From: Eubacteriales Family XIII. Incertae Sedis bacterium
GTDB taxonomy: Bacteria > Bacillota > Clostridia > Peptostreptococcales > Anaerovoracaceae
NCBI GenBank assembly: GCA_031264295.1
Contig: JAISED010000006.1
Coordinates: forward strand, 1 to 41,523
DNA: 41,523 nucleotides
Reading direction: 5' to 3'
Shown: piece after piece, positions 9,006 to 18,336 of the stretch
Layout of the letters: each line of letters starts with the position of its first letter
Numbering within the stretch: position 1 is the first letter of the stretch
The notes under the pieces: model-generated
The model's database searches: none
Seen by the model: only the letters and a program-made list of their open reading frames with translations
Told to the model about the DNA's origin: nothing
Position numbers and translations under genes: made by a program

Positions 9006-10851
9006 ACGACTCCTCTACATATCGCCTTACTGCTTGTGTGAACAAGCCCCCGTACATCTCATTCTTCTTCTGCCCCACCCCTGAAACCATCAAAAACTCC
9101 GCACTGTTTTGCGGCAGCCGCATGCACATGTCACGAAGCGCAGCGTCGGAGAACACGTGAAACGCCGGTATCTTTGCCTTCGACGCCAGCTCGCTTCTCA
9201 ACGCTCTCAGCTGCTCAAACAGTGAATCCGCACTTCCGTCCGCGGGCAAAACGTCGGCTTTGGCGGCAGACGCGGCTTTCTTCTCGGTTTGTTCATACTT
9301 GACCATCTTCATTAAAACCTGCCGGTCGTCCCTTGTGATCTCTGTATATGACTGACCGAGTTCCAGAACCGGATATTGCCCGCCCGCAACGCGCAGATAC
9401 CCGAGGATCACCAGATAATCGACTATATCACATATTTTTCTGATCGTTGCATCCTTCATTATGCCATAAGTAGACAGCGTATCAAGTCCCTGACTGATTA
9501 TCTTATCATTCTTTTGTCCGTGAAGTATTTGCGCTACAACCGTTTTCCCGAAACTGCGGCGGCGCTCGCCGAGTCTATACACGCATGAGATTATCTTTTT
9601 GGCTTCAAGGGAAACATCCACCGTCTCATAATTTTTATTGCAATTAGAGCAGTTCCCGCAAAATCCCGGCGGACGCTCGCCAAAGTATCTAAGAATATAG
9701 CCTCGCAAGCACTCCAATGATGTACAATACCACGTCATGAGCTTGAGTAACTCTTCATCCTTTTGCATGAGCGACCGCCGGATTTCCGGCGTAAGCTCAT
9801 CATTGCTTTCAAGGCTCCTTTTTATCAGGAATTGATTGATCCGCACATCCTGACCGCTGTAAAGCAATATGCAATCCGCCGGTGAACCGTCCCGTCCGGC
9901 TCGCCCGGCCTCCTGGTAATAGCTCTCTATGTTCTTAGGCATATTGTAATGGATCACAAACCCGACGTTGGACTTGTCGATCCCCATTCCGAATGCGTTT
10001 GTAGCCGCCATAACTGTCCTGCGGTCATACAGGAAATCGTCTTGATTCACGCGGCGCTCTACATCGTCCAGCCCCGCGTGGTAACGCGTGGCGGCGTAAC
10101 CCTTCGCACACAATTTCCTGCAGACCTCTTCTACGCTCTTCCGCGTGGCGCAGTAGATTATCCCGCTCTTTTCGGGATTATTACGTAAATACTTCTCTAT
10201 TTCCGCCATTTTGTCAGCCCATTTTACTACTGAGAAAAACAGGTTTGCGCGATCAAATCCCGTCGACACCATAAACGGCGAATTCAGTTCCAATAGTTTG
10301 ACTATATCTTCCTTTACCCTGCTGGTGGCGGTAGCGGTGAACGCACTGATCGGCGGACGCCTCTTCAGCTTGTTCACAAAAATAGGAATATCCAGATAGC
10401 CGGGGCGAAAATCCTGCCCCCATTGAGATACGCAATGCGCTTCGTCAACAGTGATCATGGAGATATGCAGGTCCGCCGCAAGTTCTATAAACTCGTCCAT
10501 CAGCAGGCGTTCGGGCGCTATATAGAGTATCTTAAACTCGCCCTGCGCCACGCGATTCATAATATCCCGCTGCTCGGCGGCGCCGAGAGAGCTGTTCAAC
10601 AGGCAAGCTTTCACGCCTGACTGCTGAAGCCCGGACACCTGATCCTTCATAAGCGATATGAGCGGCGATATTACTATGGCGATTCCCTCGAACATAATCG
10701 CGGGTATTTGATAACATATCGACTTTCCCGCGCCCGTGGGCATAACCCCGAGGACGTCCTCCCCATTCAATATCCTGCTGATGATGTCGCTCTGCCCTTC
10801 CCTGAATTCACTGTATCCAAAGTACTTGCCGAGTATGTCTAGCGCTTGCAT
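8992..10851 (-). CDS. recQ: ATP-dependent DNA helicase RecQ
   Basis: This 619-residue protein has the full RecQ layout. The Walker A segment is GVMPTGAGKS (about 35-44). The DEAH box and aromatic-rich loop are VDEAHCVSQWGQDFRPGY (about 135-152), and motif VI is YYQEAGRAGRDG. A zinc-binding RQC segment follows, with cysteines in CLRGYILRYFG and CGNCSNC (about 380-402). There is also a C-terminal HRDC domain (about 543-607). RecQ unwinds DNA 3' to 5' in recombination and fork repair. It is the first gene of a recQ-rnr pair, with rnr starting inside its last codons. A 26-bp perfect palindrome lies 39 bases upstream of the start. Confidence 0.95.
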   Translation of the reverse strand: MQALDILGKYFGYSEFREGQSDIISRILNGEDVLGVMPTGAGKSICYQIPAIMFEGIAIVISPLISLMKDQVSGLQQSGVKACLLNSSLGAAEQRDIMNRVAQGEFKILYIAPERLLMDEFIELAADLHISMITVDEAHCVSQWGQDFRPGYLDIPIFVNKLKRRPPISAFTATATSRVKEDIVKLLELNSPFMVSTGFDRANLFFSVVKWADKMAEIEKYLRNNPEKSGIIYCATRKSVEEVCRKLCAKGYAATRYHAGLDDVERRVNQDDFLYDRRTVMAATNAFGMGIDKSNVGFVIHYNMPKNIESYYQEAGRAGRDGSPADCILLYSGQDVRINQFLIKRSLESNDELTPEIRRSLMQKDEELLKLMTWYCTSLECLRGYILRYFGERPPGFCGNCSNCNKNYETVDVSLEAKKIISCVYRLGERRRSFGKTVVAQILHGQKNDKIISQGLDTLSTYGIMKDATIRKICDIVDYLVILGYLRVAGGQYPVLELGQSYTEITRDDRQVLMKMVKYEQTEKKAASAAKADVLPADGSADSLFEQLRALRSELASKAKIPAFHVFSDAALRDMCMRLPQNSAEFLMVSGVGQKKNEMYGGLFTQAVRRYVEESYEKK

Positions 10852-10889
10852 TCATACCTCCAAGGTGTCATTTCTTAGGTTTTAATTTC

Positions 10890-10915
10890 AAGGGCAACCT
10901 CCGGAGGTTGCCCTT
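10890..10915. repeat. 26-bp perfect palindrome upstream of recQ
   Basis: The two arms AAGGGCAACCTCC and GGAGGTTGCCCTT are exact complements with no spacer. On the plus side the hairpin is followed by AT-rich sequence (ACCATTTTATAATTTTA), on the minus side by GAAATTAAAA. It may be a weak bidirectional terminator that ends stray transcription between the exoprotein gene and recQ, or an operator in front of recQ. It differs from the clear terminator at 10991-11014. Confidence 0.5.
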
Positions 10916-10986
10916 AACCATTTTATAATTTTATAAGCTTATTGTCAAGTATATTTCCATAATTTGGATGCCGCTGTTTGACGGAA

Positions 10987-11014
10987 TAAAAGAGGGAGGC
11001 GTGCGCCTCCCTCT
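10987..11014 (-). terminator. Rho-independent terminator of the SGNH gene
   Basis: An 11-bp GC-rich stem (AGAGGGAGGCG with CGCCTCCCTCT, 10991-11014) with a two-base loop is followed on the minus strand by TTTTATT. It begins 26 bases past the stop codon of the gene at 11040-14867. Confidence 0.85.
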
Positions 11015-11039
11015 TGCTCTGTCTCCTAGTCTGTTGTTG

Positions 11040-14000
11040 TTAGTTAAACTTATACTTCTCGACGACCGGGATAAATGTATCGCTATCCCATATGAATACA
11101 TTGACATAGTATCCTTCGGTGACAAACACGCCGTTGTTGTTTTCCGGCATATCAAGCTGCGCTATGAAGTTCGCAACTTCTCCGTTCCCTATGTCGTCTT
11201 GCGTCTCTCTGATAATGCGAAGCAACTTGCCGTCGGGCTTGTACAGGGCTACATACAGGGTCAGGTTCACGTCGCCGCCGGACTCGTTTATATGCGAGAC
11301 ATTTGTGATAAGAATCTTTGATGTCAAGTGTTGAAGCTCATTCCCGTTCTCGTCGGCGAAAACCGGAACATCAGGGACGTCAGGAACATCAATGACCGCT
11401 TCCTTATGAACGACCGTGCTCAGGGAAGCCGGTACAATGGTATATCCTGCCGGTGGGGCGACGGAAACTGTCACGCCCGCGCCTTCGGCGCTTATCCCGC
11501 TGACCGCGAGTTTATAGACCGCTCCTGAACCGCTCAGCGCACCCTTGGCCGCTCCGCCTGAAAGACTGATGTTATCTGCGGTAAGTCCGGGTATCGCCTG
11601 TGAGAATGTCAGCGTCAGCTCTGTCGTAGTCGCCGTGTCTGCGGAACCGTTAGCCTCCAAGCTTACAAATGTTCTCCATCCGTCATAAACCGCCGACAAT
11701 GCGTTGAAATACCACTGTGATACAGCCTCATAGCCCGTATCATTGAGGTGAATGTTATCGCCGCTGTATCCGTTTGCCAGAAGAGACTCTGAGAAGTCAT
11801 AGCCATCTACTACTCCCAGGCCGTACTCCTCCGCGATCGCCCTTTGAATGGGAACGATACTGTCTGCGATAATGCTGGGTGATATGGAGAAATTGCCGTT
11901 CCCCTTGGCCCGCAAGGAGGTTCCCACGATGACAAGCGGATGGGTGGGCAGTTCCAGCGTCATATCCAGCAGTTCACGGTAGTCGGTGCGGAATGTCGCT
12001 TCGTCAACCCAGCTGCTCTCACTTCCGCCGTTTTTAGCGTTGTTCGCTCCAATGGCATAAATCACAAGATCCGGCTGGAAATTGACTACATCGTTCCAAT
12101 TGCTCGTCTTGCCGTACCAGCCCGAACCCACTGTCGGAGCGGGATAGATCGTGTTTCTTTGAGCGCCGTAGCCGTCTCGCCCGCCGTTACGCACCGTGAA
12201 CTTGCCGACGCCGTATTTGGCGTCCAGCTTGCTCTGCAGCTGCCGCGGGTAGGTGGCGCTATCGTTGCTGGCGCCCGCTCCGCGCGTGATGCTGTCGCCT
12301 ATACAGTATACCCTGATCGCTCTCTGCGCCGACAGTGCGGCGTCAAAGAGGCTCACTGTCACGGTATAGCTGATCTTCGTCCCGTCCGCCGCGCTTATAT
12401 CGTAGGTCTGCGGGGTGGTGAAGTCGTGCGCGCCTGTCGGACTTACGGATAAGCCCTGGGGCAAGGTAAATGCCGGGGTCAATGACGTCAGACCGTATTC
12501 CGCCGGCAATGTGATGTGAATGGTGCGATAGGTATTGCTCACCGCGCCTTCCACCCCGTTAATGCTAAAGCTGTTTATGGCTACATCCGATGGAATCATC
12601 ACGTCGAAGGCCGCAGTCTGACCCCAGTAATCCAGCGTCACTGTCTGAAGTCCAAGCTGATCGGCGTCGTAACCGCTCACTGTGACGCCGGGATGTGAAG
12701 CGCCGCTGCCCAATACAGCGAAATCCGCTATGTGCCCGCCGCCGAAATCGGCGCGCAGCTTTGCGCCCGCCAGATCGAGTGCTTCGCCGGCTGCATAGGT
12801 CAGCTTGGTCGGCGGAGTCACTGTCAGTTCAGGCGTCAGTTCTTCCTGCAGGAAGTTGTAGATGTTGTTAGCCCTGGCTATATAGCCTGCCCTGGTCAGA
12901 TGTACATGGTCGTACGGATTGAAGATGGACGTATCGGCCATGCTCCATGTGTTCTCATCAATGAACAGCACGCGATCCCTGTACGCCGCCTCGTTAGCGA
13001 CTTCCTTCTCCCACTGCACGATGATGTTTGTACGTTCATTATTGTTGGTATACTCGGTCGGTGAAAGACAGCCGATGGTCGAACCCATTACCACGAACGG
13101 CTTTGAATCCAAACCCAGGTAGTAGTCGATGTAGGTGCGCAGACTGGCTTTGAAATTCGTCTCCCGCTGGGTGTCGGTGCTGCCCAGTCTCGGCCAGTTG
13201 CCGTTATGGGAGTCGTTGCCGCCCATAAGGAAGAGCACGACGTCGGGCTGATAGTCCTCGCCGCTGCTACGGCGCCAACTGCCGCCGTCCCATGTCCAAT
13301 AGGGCATTTCACCGTTTACATTTATACATGCGCCCGGCAGACCCCTGTTCAATACCTGATAGCCGCTCCCAAACAGTTTGCCCAATGTGCTGGGATAACT
13401 GTCTGTGCCCGCTTGCCCATAACTGGAGTGGGATGCGTCGGAGTATCCTAAATCACCGTTGGTAATGCTGTCTCCCACACAGACGATCTTCAGTGTGTGG
13501 TCTTGATCTATCGGCGGTTTATCCTCCGGCGGCGTCATATCGCCCCACTTCAGGATGACGTCGCCGCCTGCGGCCGCGTCCCTATGCACCACTGCCATTA
13601 ATCCCATTATGTATATGCGCCCGTTGGCCGGCAGCTTATTCACCATTATAGCGAAATCGTAGTTGGTAGTGGTAACAGGCAGATCATACAGCCTATACGC
13701 GTCTGATACGTGGAACTTCCCGTCCGCCTTGTCGATAGGCGCCCACGCGATGTCGTCTATAGTGCCGTCGTCCTTCAATGCCTGCTTGGTGTAATCCATA
13801 TTTATGCCATTGTCGTCGATAAATGGCCATGTCGTTCCGGCGAGTCCCAAGCGTCCCCTGCTGTTGTAGGTCTCACGTATATTGTCCGCGCTTGTCGCCG
13901 CGAAGCCCCAGTAGGCGCCCTCCGATCCCGGTGTTCGCGCCGCGTTGAAATAGAGGTCAACCTCATATTTCGTATTGGGGCCGGTTACAAGCCCCGTCCC

Positions 14001-14867
14001 CGCCGCGCCTATGCTTCCGTAAAAGCCGCCGCCGTTGTTCAGCACTATGACATTGTCCGCGCCGCCGTAACTGCCCGGCGAGATACCACCATTGTTCAGC
14101 CATGAGGCGTTGAAATATGCAAAAGGTGAACTGGGCTGATCTATAGGCGGTTTATCAGGCGGCGATTCCGACGGCAGGTCTATATCGCCCCACTTCAGGC
14201 TAACATCTCCGCCCGCCGCGGCGTCCCGATGCACAACCGCCATGAATCCCTTGATGTATATGCGCCCGTTGGTCGGCAGATTGTTTATCAAAATGCCAAA
14301 ATCCCAGTTGCTAGTAGTTATGGGTAAATCATGCAGCGTATATGCGTCCGATACGTGGTACTCGCCGTCAGCCTTGTCGATCGGCGCCCAAGCGATGTCG
14401 GCAAGTGTACCGTCCGCGTTCAGCGCCTGCTTGGTGTAATCCATGTTGACGCCGTGTGTGTCCACCGCCGGTACTGCCGTTCCAAAGCCGCCGGCGCTGT
14501 CATATGTTTCCCGTACAGGCGACGGTCCAACGAAGCCCCAGTAGGCGCCCGCAGAACCCGGCGTCCGCGCCGCATTGAAATAGAGGTCTACCTCATATCT
14601 CGTGTTGTTGCCGGTGGCCAGACCCGTTCCCGCGTTGCCTATGCTCCCCCAGAAACCGCCGCCGTTGTTCAGCACGATGACACCATTCGCGCCGCCGTAG
14701 CTGCCCGGCGAGATACCGTTGTTCCCCAGCCACGCGGTGTTGAAGTTGGCAAATTCATACTCCGCCGCCGAGACCGAGGCCGACATCAAGGGTAGTGAAC
14801 TGAAAATCAATAAGATTGCAAGTAAAATCGCCCGTCGTTTTTGCTTTTTTTTGAATAAATTGTTCAC
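11040..14867 (-). CDS. exported multidomain protein with two SGNH/GDSL hydrolase domains
   Basis: This 1275-residue protein starts with a signal peptide (KKKQKRR, hydrophobic core, cut near SVSAAE). Two near-identical modules of about 200 residues follow (about 36-230 and 245-450; NNGGISPGSYGGA and YFNAARTPGS occur in both), probably beta-sandwich glycan-binding domains, family not recognised. SGNH domain 1 has GDSITNG (Ser467), GGND and DHVH (D653, H656). Two Ig-like regions come next. SGNH domain 2 has GDSITRG (Ser859), GANN and DNIH (D1037, H1040). Both triads look complete. Another Ig-like domain and a C-terminal domain ending in FIWDSDTFIPVVEKYKF close the protein; the latter resembles the end of the protein at 18337-19530. 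Expected role: removing acyl groups from polysaccharides outside the cell, consistent with the nearby GH43 enzyme. Confidence 0.85.
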   Translation of the reverse strand: MNNLFKKKQKRRAILLAILLIFSSLPLMSASVSAAEYEFANFNTAWLGNNGISPGSYGGANGVIVLNNGGGFWGSIGNAGTGLATGNNTRYEVDLYFNAARTPGSAGAYWGFVGPSPVRETYDSAGGFGTAVPAVDTHGVNMDYTKQALNADGTLADIAWAPIDKADGEYHVSDAYTLHDLPITTSNWDFGILINNLPTNGRIYIKGFMAVVHRDAAAGGDVSLKWGDIDLPSESPPDKPPIDQPSSPFAYFNASWLNNGGISPGSYGGADNVIVLNNGGGFYGSIGAAGTGLVTGPNTKYEVDLYFNAARTPGSEGAYWGFAATSADNIRETYNSRGRLGLAGTTWPFIDDNGINMDYTKQALKDDGTIDDIAWAPIDKADGKFHVSDAYRLYDLPVTTTNYDFAIMVNKLPANGRIYIMGLMAVVHRDAAAGGDVILKWGDMTPPEDKPPIDQDHTLKIVCVGDSITNGDLGYSDASHSSYGQAGTDSYPSTLGKLFGSGYQVLNRGLPGACINVNGEMPYWTWDGGSWRRSSGEDYQPDVVLFLMGGNDSHNGNWPRLGSTDTQRETNFKASLRTYIDYYLGLDSKPFVVMGSTIGCLSPTEYTNNNERTNIIVQWEKEVANEAAYRDRVLFIDENTWSMADTSIFNPYDHVHLTRAGYIARANNIYNFLQEELTPELTVTPPTKLTYAAGEALDLAGAKLRADFGGGHIADFAVLGSGASHPGVTVSGYDADQLGLQTVTLDYWGQTAAFDVMIPSDVAINSFSINGVEGAVSNTYRTIHITLPAEYGLTSLTPAFTLPQGLSVSPTGAHDFTTPQTYDISAADGTKISYTVTVSLFDAALSAQRAIRVYCIGDSITRGAGASNDSATYPRQLQSKLDAKYGVGKFTVRNGGRDGYGAQRNTIYPAPTVGSGWYGKTSNWNDVVNFQPDLVIYAIGANNAKNGGSESSWVDEATFRTDYRELLDMTLELPTHPLVIVGTSLRAKGNGNFSISPSIIADSIVPIQRAIAEEYGLGVVDGYDFSESLLANGYSGDNIHLNDTGYEAVSQWYFNALSAVYDGWRTFVSLEANGSADTATTTELTLTFSQAIPGLTADNISLSGGAAKGALSGSGAVYKLAVSGISAEGAGVTVSVAPPAGYTIVPASLSTVVHKEAVIDVPDVPDVPVFADENGNELQHLTSKILITNVSHINESGGDVNLTLYVALYKPDGKLLRIIRETQDDIGNGEVANFIAQLDMPENNNGVFVTEGYYVNVFIWDSDTFIPVVEKYKFN

Positions 14868-14917
14868 TGGAATTCCTCCTGTTTTCCAAATCGGTCAGCA
14901 ATATGCTATAGAACGGG

Positions 14918-14996
14918 CGGCAGCGCGCCGCTGTCGCCCATTCCGAATTTCTATGATTTTATGGCGCCGCAACGGAGACGTTCATCAAGCGGCGCC
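14918..14996. repeat. two GC-rich hairpins between exoprotein genes
   Basis: The 160-base gap between the SGNH gene and the Ig-like gene holds two inverted repeats. One is an imperfect GGGCGGCAGCG / CGCTGTCGCCC pair (about 14924-14948). The other is a perfect GGCGCCGC / GCGGCGCC pair (14963-14970 and 14989-14996). Neither is followed by a proper T-run on the minus strand, so they may stabilise the mRNA end rather than terminate it. Confidence 0.4.
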
Positions 14997-15027
14997 GCAG
15001 AACTTCACAGTATTGCTGCGATCCTTG

Positions 15028-15612
15028 TTATGGCACTACATTTACGAGGGCGCTGGATCTCAGATCGCTGCCGTCCGTAGTGTGTATGCTCACAGTAGCG
15101 CTGCCGGCTCTCACGGGCGTGATCAATCCGTTTTCATCTACTTTGAGTATCGAATTGTTGCTGGATGTGAACTCAAAGGCTACGCCGTCAACGTCGTAGG
15201 AGAGCTGGAACGGTGTGCGCATTTTTACGCTTATACGACTGGCGGTGTGTACCTTCGCGTATGTCGCGAGTATCATTTCTGAGTTCACTTCGCCGTTCAG
15301 CGCCACATAGTAGCTATGGCCGCCCAACCATTCATCCTGAGCGGATGGGAATGTTATAGCGATATTCCCGTCTCCGTCAGCGGTGAGCTGGTCTATGTAG
15401 TCGAGGTTATCATACGCCGGAGGCGCGTTATACGCCGCGATAAGAGAGACCTTCTCATTCGCGTCGTAGCCGGATCCTGTGACCGTAACAGTCTGTCCCG
15501 CCCTGTCGAGCAAGACGTTGAATGTCGCGTTTTCGGCGGCCGACGTGGTCAGGTAGACGCCTGCCACCAGCAAAACCGTTACTAAAAGAAACACTATCGA
15601 CTTTCTTTTCAT
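15028..15612 (-). CDS. small exported protein with bacterial Ig-like (BIG2-type) domain
   Basis: This 194-residue protein begins with a signal peptide (MKRKSIVFLLVTVLLVAGVY, cut near TTSAAE). A first beta-rich region (about 28-110) resembles an Ig-like fold. The C-terminal part (about 130-194) has the BIG2 pattern: FTSSNNSILKVDENGLITPV followed by AGSATVSIHT. There is no anchor motif and no catalytic motif. It is probably a cell-surface or secreted accessory protein made with the neighbouring SGNH and GH43 proteins. The gene is preceded by AAGGAAATGAAGAGAC-type ribosome sequence. The specific role is unknown. Confidence 0.75.
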   Translation of the reverse strand: MKRKSIVFLLVTVLLVAGVYLTTSAAENATFNVLLDRAGQTVTVTGSGYDANEKVSLIAAYNAPPAYDNLDYIDQLTADGDGNIAITFPSAQDEWLGGHSYYVALNGEVNSEMILATYAKVHTASRISVKMRTPFQLSYDVDGVAFEFTSSNNSILKVDENGLITPVRAGSATVSIHTTDGSDLRSSALVNVVP

Positions 15613-15643
15613 GTCTCTTCATTTCCTTTCTTGGTTTTTATTT

Positions 15644-15684
15644 CCTGATTCATCCGCATGCCCTTTTCAGGGCAGTGAATCAGG
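15644..15684. repeat. long stem-loop upstream of the Ig-like gene
   Basis: An outer pair CCTGATTCA / TGAATCAGG (15644-15652, 15676-15684) encloses an inner pair TGCCCT / AGGGCA (15659-15664, 15669-15674). There is no T-run on the minus strand behind it, so it is not a standard terminator. It sits about 30 bases before the Ig-like gene. Confidence 0.45.
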
Positions 15685-15692
15685 CTCTGTAG

Positions 15693-15768
15693 GGGACTTC
15701 TAAAAACCCGCCTATTGCTTTTCCTTATCGGCATGTGCCGATAAACGGCATGGGTTTTTAGAAATCCC
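15693..15768. repeat. 76-bp element with 17-bp inverted ends (MITE-like or terminator-like)
   Basis: The ends GGGACTTCTAAAAACCC (15693-15709) and, on the other strand, GGGATTTCTAAAAACCC (15752-15768) differ at one base. An inner hairpin TTATCGGCA / TGCCGATAA lies between them. It is placed just downstream of the GH43 gene and could end its mRNA. The terminal sequence also occurs singly at 1651, 2427 (one base missing) and 34360, so it may be a small mobile or insertion-sequence-derived repeat. No transposase is present. Confidence 0.5.
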
Positions 15769-15785
15769 ATGTAGTGACCTGCGCC

Positions 15786-18260
15786 TTATACTATCGGCGT
15801 CAGTGATATCTGAGTGAAGTTCGCGCCGCCGTTTTGATGGGTCACGCGAATGGTGTTTGCAGTGCCGGGCCGCAGATCTACCGACAGGTCGACCTCTGCG
15901 TATCCCTGATAGTCGCTCCCCCAGCTACCGGTGCCGCGCATAGAGACAGTGCCGGCGTTTTGCCCGTTAACCTGAATTGTGTAAGTCGATGTGGCGTCCT
16001 GTGAATCATAGTAGATGGCAAATGTGAACTTGCCGCCCTTCTCTTTGCCGTCCACATTTGTCCACTGCGCATAGGCGTTGTTGTTATGCATATCGCCTAC
16101 CTGATATCCTGTCGGGGAACCGTTGTTTCTGCCCAATGTCGCGCCGTTTGCTACTGTGGCGAATTCTACACTATAGTATGTGATCGGTGGGGGCGGGGGT
16201 TCTACAACAGACTTACTCGTATTATAGGTAAATGAGTAATCTAAGAACATCGGCAGCTTTATGCCTGACACAACGATGGGAGCGTCGTCAGCCAGCGAGG
16301 CGAGATCGATGTCCGTCAGTATTTTATTGTCGGCGGTGATGCTGTAACTGCCCGCCGCTATGGTATTCCCGTTCACCGTCAGCGTAGGCGCGGACGCGGA
16401 TATGTCTCCGTTGAACTTGAGCTGCAGCTTGCCGTCGGCGTCTTCCGTCCATACCTTCCAGATATTGTCCGGAGTGGGGAGGACGGTAAGCGAGGCGGAG
16501 GCGTTGGCCTTCTCGCCTACTACGGTGACGCCGAGCAGGAAGTCTCTAGGCTCCTTTGTTATCTGCATCGTCGAAGGCGCCCATACGGATTCGGGCACCG
16601 ATATCGTCCCCGTCACTGTGTCGGAGGTAGCTACCACGTCGACCGGATCGAGTCCCAAGAGGTAGGTTCTCAGTGTCTTCCCTGCGAGATTTTCACCTGA
16701 GACGGTGAATTTGACCTTTGCGGCATAACCCGCGGCCAGTGTCGGCGTGACGGTGACTTCATCTATGCGCGCCATATTCGGAATGGGTTCATCTTCGAAA
16801 GGCGTTATGGAAATCTGCGATATGTTGAACGTACCGTTCGAACGTCCTACGATCGTTATCTGATTCGTTGAGCCCGGCTTGAGGTTGGTGACTGTGAAAT
16901 CCGCCTCACGGACGAAGGAATCGTTGGATTCCGTCCCATAGAGGTTGATGTTACCCCAGTCATAGCCGTTCACGTTCAGCCTGACACTTCTCCTCTGCGA
17001 GGCCGCGTAGCGGATCTTTATCGTGCCTCTGCCGCCGTTTTCGCCGCCGGTAACGCCGTTGAAGGTCGCTGTGTTAGCTGCGGCGGTCAGACCGGTTATG
17101 ACCTGTCCGTCTTCCCAACCGGCATTCGTCGTCAGAGTCGCGGCGCCCGCGAGTACCGCGCTCGAAGCGGGATAGGTGGTAGTCGTTCTTACAGGTTGAG
17201 CCGCGGGATTCGCTATGGGCGCGGGTCCTGTAGTCGTCTGTACAACCTTCTGTATCGAACCGTCCGCGTTGAAGAAGAGTTCATCCACGGCTACCGATCT
17301 GAGGTTGCCTGTTCCGCCTGATACCACCGCGTTGTGATAGAAGAGGAACCAGCGTCCCTTGAATTCCACAACCGAACCGTGCGAGGTGTCGCCCGTGTTA
17401 ACCGGAGCGAAGAAAACGCCGGAAGGGATCCAGGGACCGTGTATGCTGGCGGATGTCGAATAGAGCATCTGATCGCTTCTGCTGCCGGTTACCGTATCGG
17501 TAATCGCAGCGCCCGGATATGTCAGATAATAGATGTCTCCCCGTTTAAAGACCCAGGGGCCTTCGTGATAGCTAGGTATCTGACCGTCCGGAACCCTTGT
17601 AAGAGCCTCTCTGTCCTCGCCCTTCATGGAAACCATGTCGGGATTCATCTCACCGTAGTAGAGACGCTGGCTGCCGCCTATGAACATATAGGGGGTGCCG
17701 TCGCTGTCGATGAATACGTTAGGGTCGATCTGCCCGTCCCTGCGGTTCGCTTGGGTTGTATAGTCGGAACGCGTGGTGGCGTCCTTTATCGGACCCTGAT
17801 CTACGAAGTTCCTATCGGGATATTTGCTGGTAGCTACGCCCACTTCCCATGACGAACCCCAGTTCGTGTCTGTGGGATGCGGATAATAGAAGTAGTATGT
17901 GCCGTCTTTATACGCGGCGTCAGGCGCCCACATGAAGCCGCCTTCGGCTCTGCCCCACACTACCTCGTCTGAGTTTATAACTTCGCCTTCGTCCGTCCAG
18001 TTCACCATGTCCGTAGTGGAGTAGACGTGATATTTATCCATGAGATCGCATCCCTGAGCGGGATCCTGGTCACGCGACGGATACAAATAGAGCTTGTCCG
18101 GATTGGTAGGCCACACATGCGCCGAGGGATCGGCAGTATATATTGTCTTGACGATCGGATTCGTCGGCGCCACAAGTTCCGGTGCGGCCGCAACCGATGT
18201 AAAAACGGACGTCGTCAGGACAAATATCAAAGTAAGCGCTATGCTTATTGCCTTTTTCAT
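15786..18260 (-). CDS. exported family 43 glycoside hydrolase with carbohydrate-binding modules
   Basis: This 824-residue protein has a signal peptide (cut near SVAAAPE) and a GH43-type five-bladed propeller (about 35-330). The three expected acidic residues are visible: D44 in YTADPSA (base), D179 in IDPNVFID (pKa modulator) and E233 in YHEGPW (acid). A beta-sandwich CBM6/CBM35-like domain follows (about 365-500), then Ig-like material, then a second similar module at the C-terminus (about 690-824, GSWGSDYQGYAEVDL and NTIRVTHQNG). GH43 enzymes are arabinofuranosidases, xylosidases or arabinanases; the substrate is not readable here. It acts outside the cell on plant-type polysaccharide. The ribosome site is AAAGGA. 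Confidence 0.88.
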   Translation of the reverse strand: MKKAISIALTLIFVLTTSVFTSVAAAPELVAPTNPIVKTIYTADPSAHVWPTNPDKLYLYPSRDQDPAQGCDLMDKYHVYSTTDMVNWTDEGEVINSDEVVWGRAEGGFMWAPDAAYKDGTYYFYYPHPTDTNWGSSWEVGVATSKYPDRNFVDQGPIKDATTRSDYTTQANRRDGQIDPNVFIDSDGTPYMFIGGSQRLYYGEMNPDMVSMKGEDREALTRVPDGQIPSYHEGPWVFKRGDIYYLTYPGAAITDTVTGSRSDQMLYSTSASIHGPWIPSGVFFAPVNTGDTSHGSVVEFKGRWFLFYHNAVVSGGTGNLRSVAVDELFFNADGSIQKVVQTTTGPAPIANPAAQPVRTTTTYPASSAVLAGAATLTTNAGWEDGQVITGLTAAANTATFNGVTGGENGGRGTIKIRYAASQRRSVRLNVNGYDWGNINLYGTESNDSFVREADFTVTNLKPGSTNQITIVGRSNGTFNISQISITPFEDEPIPNMARIDEVTVTPTLAAGYAAKVKFTVSGENLAGKTLRTYLLGLDPVDVVATSDTVTGTISVPESVWAPSTMQITKEPRDFLLGVTVVGEKANASASLTVLPTPDNIWKVWTEDADGKLQLKFNGDISASAPTLTVNGNTIAAGSYSITADNKILTDIDLASLADDAPIVVSGIKLPMFLDYSFTYNTSKSVVEPPPPPITYYSVEFATVANGATLGRNNGSPTGYQVGDMHNNNAYAQWTNVDGKEKGGKFTFAIYYDSQDATSTYTIQVNGQNAGTVSMRGTGSWGSDYQGYAEVDLSVDLRPGTANTIRVTHQNGGANFTQISLTPIV

Positions 18261-18336
18261 TTTTATTTGTTCCTTTCTTAACTTTATTCAAAATTCACAT
18301 ACAAAGTTAACGCTGCTTATCAATAAACGAGTCCGC

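Noticed and set aside
11940..14795. Several plus-strand frames of 110-170 codons inside the SGNH gene
   Set aside because: All are shadows of the minus-strand gene; they have no ribosome sites and recur at the same phase in its two repeated modules.
15644..15684. Stem-loop as terminator of the GH43 gene
   Set aside because: On the minus strand the hairpin is followed by A-rich, not T-rich, sequence.
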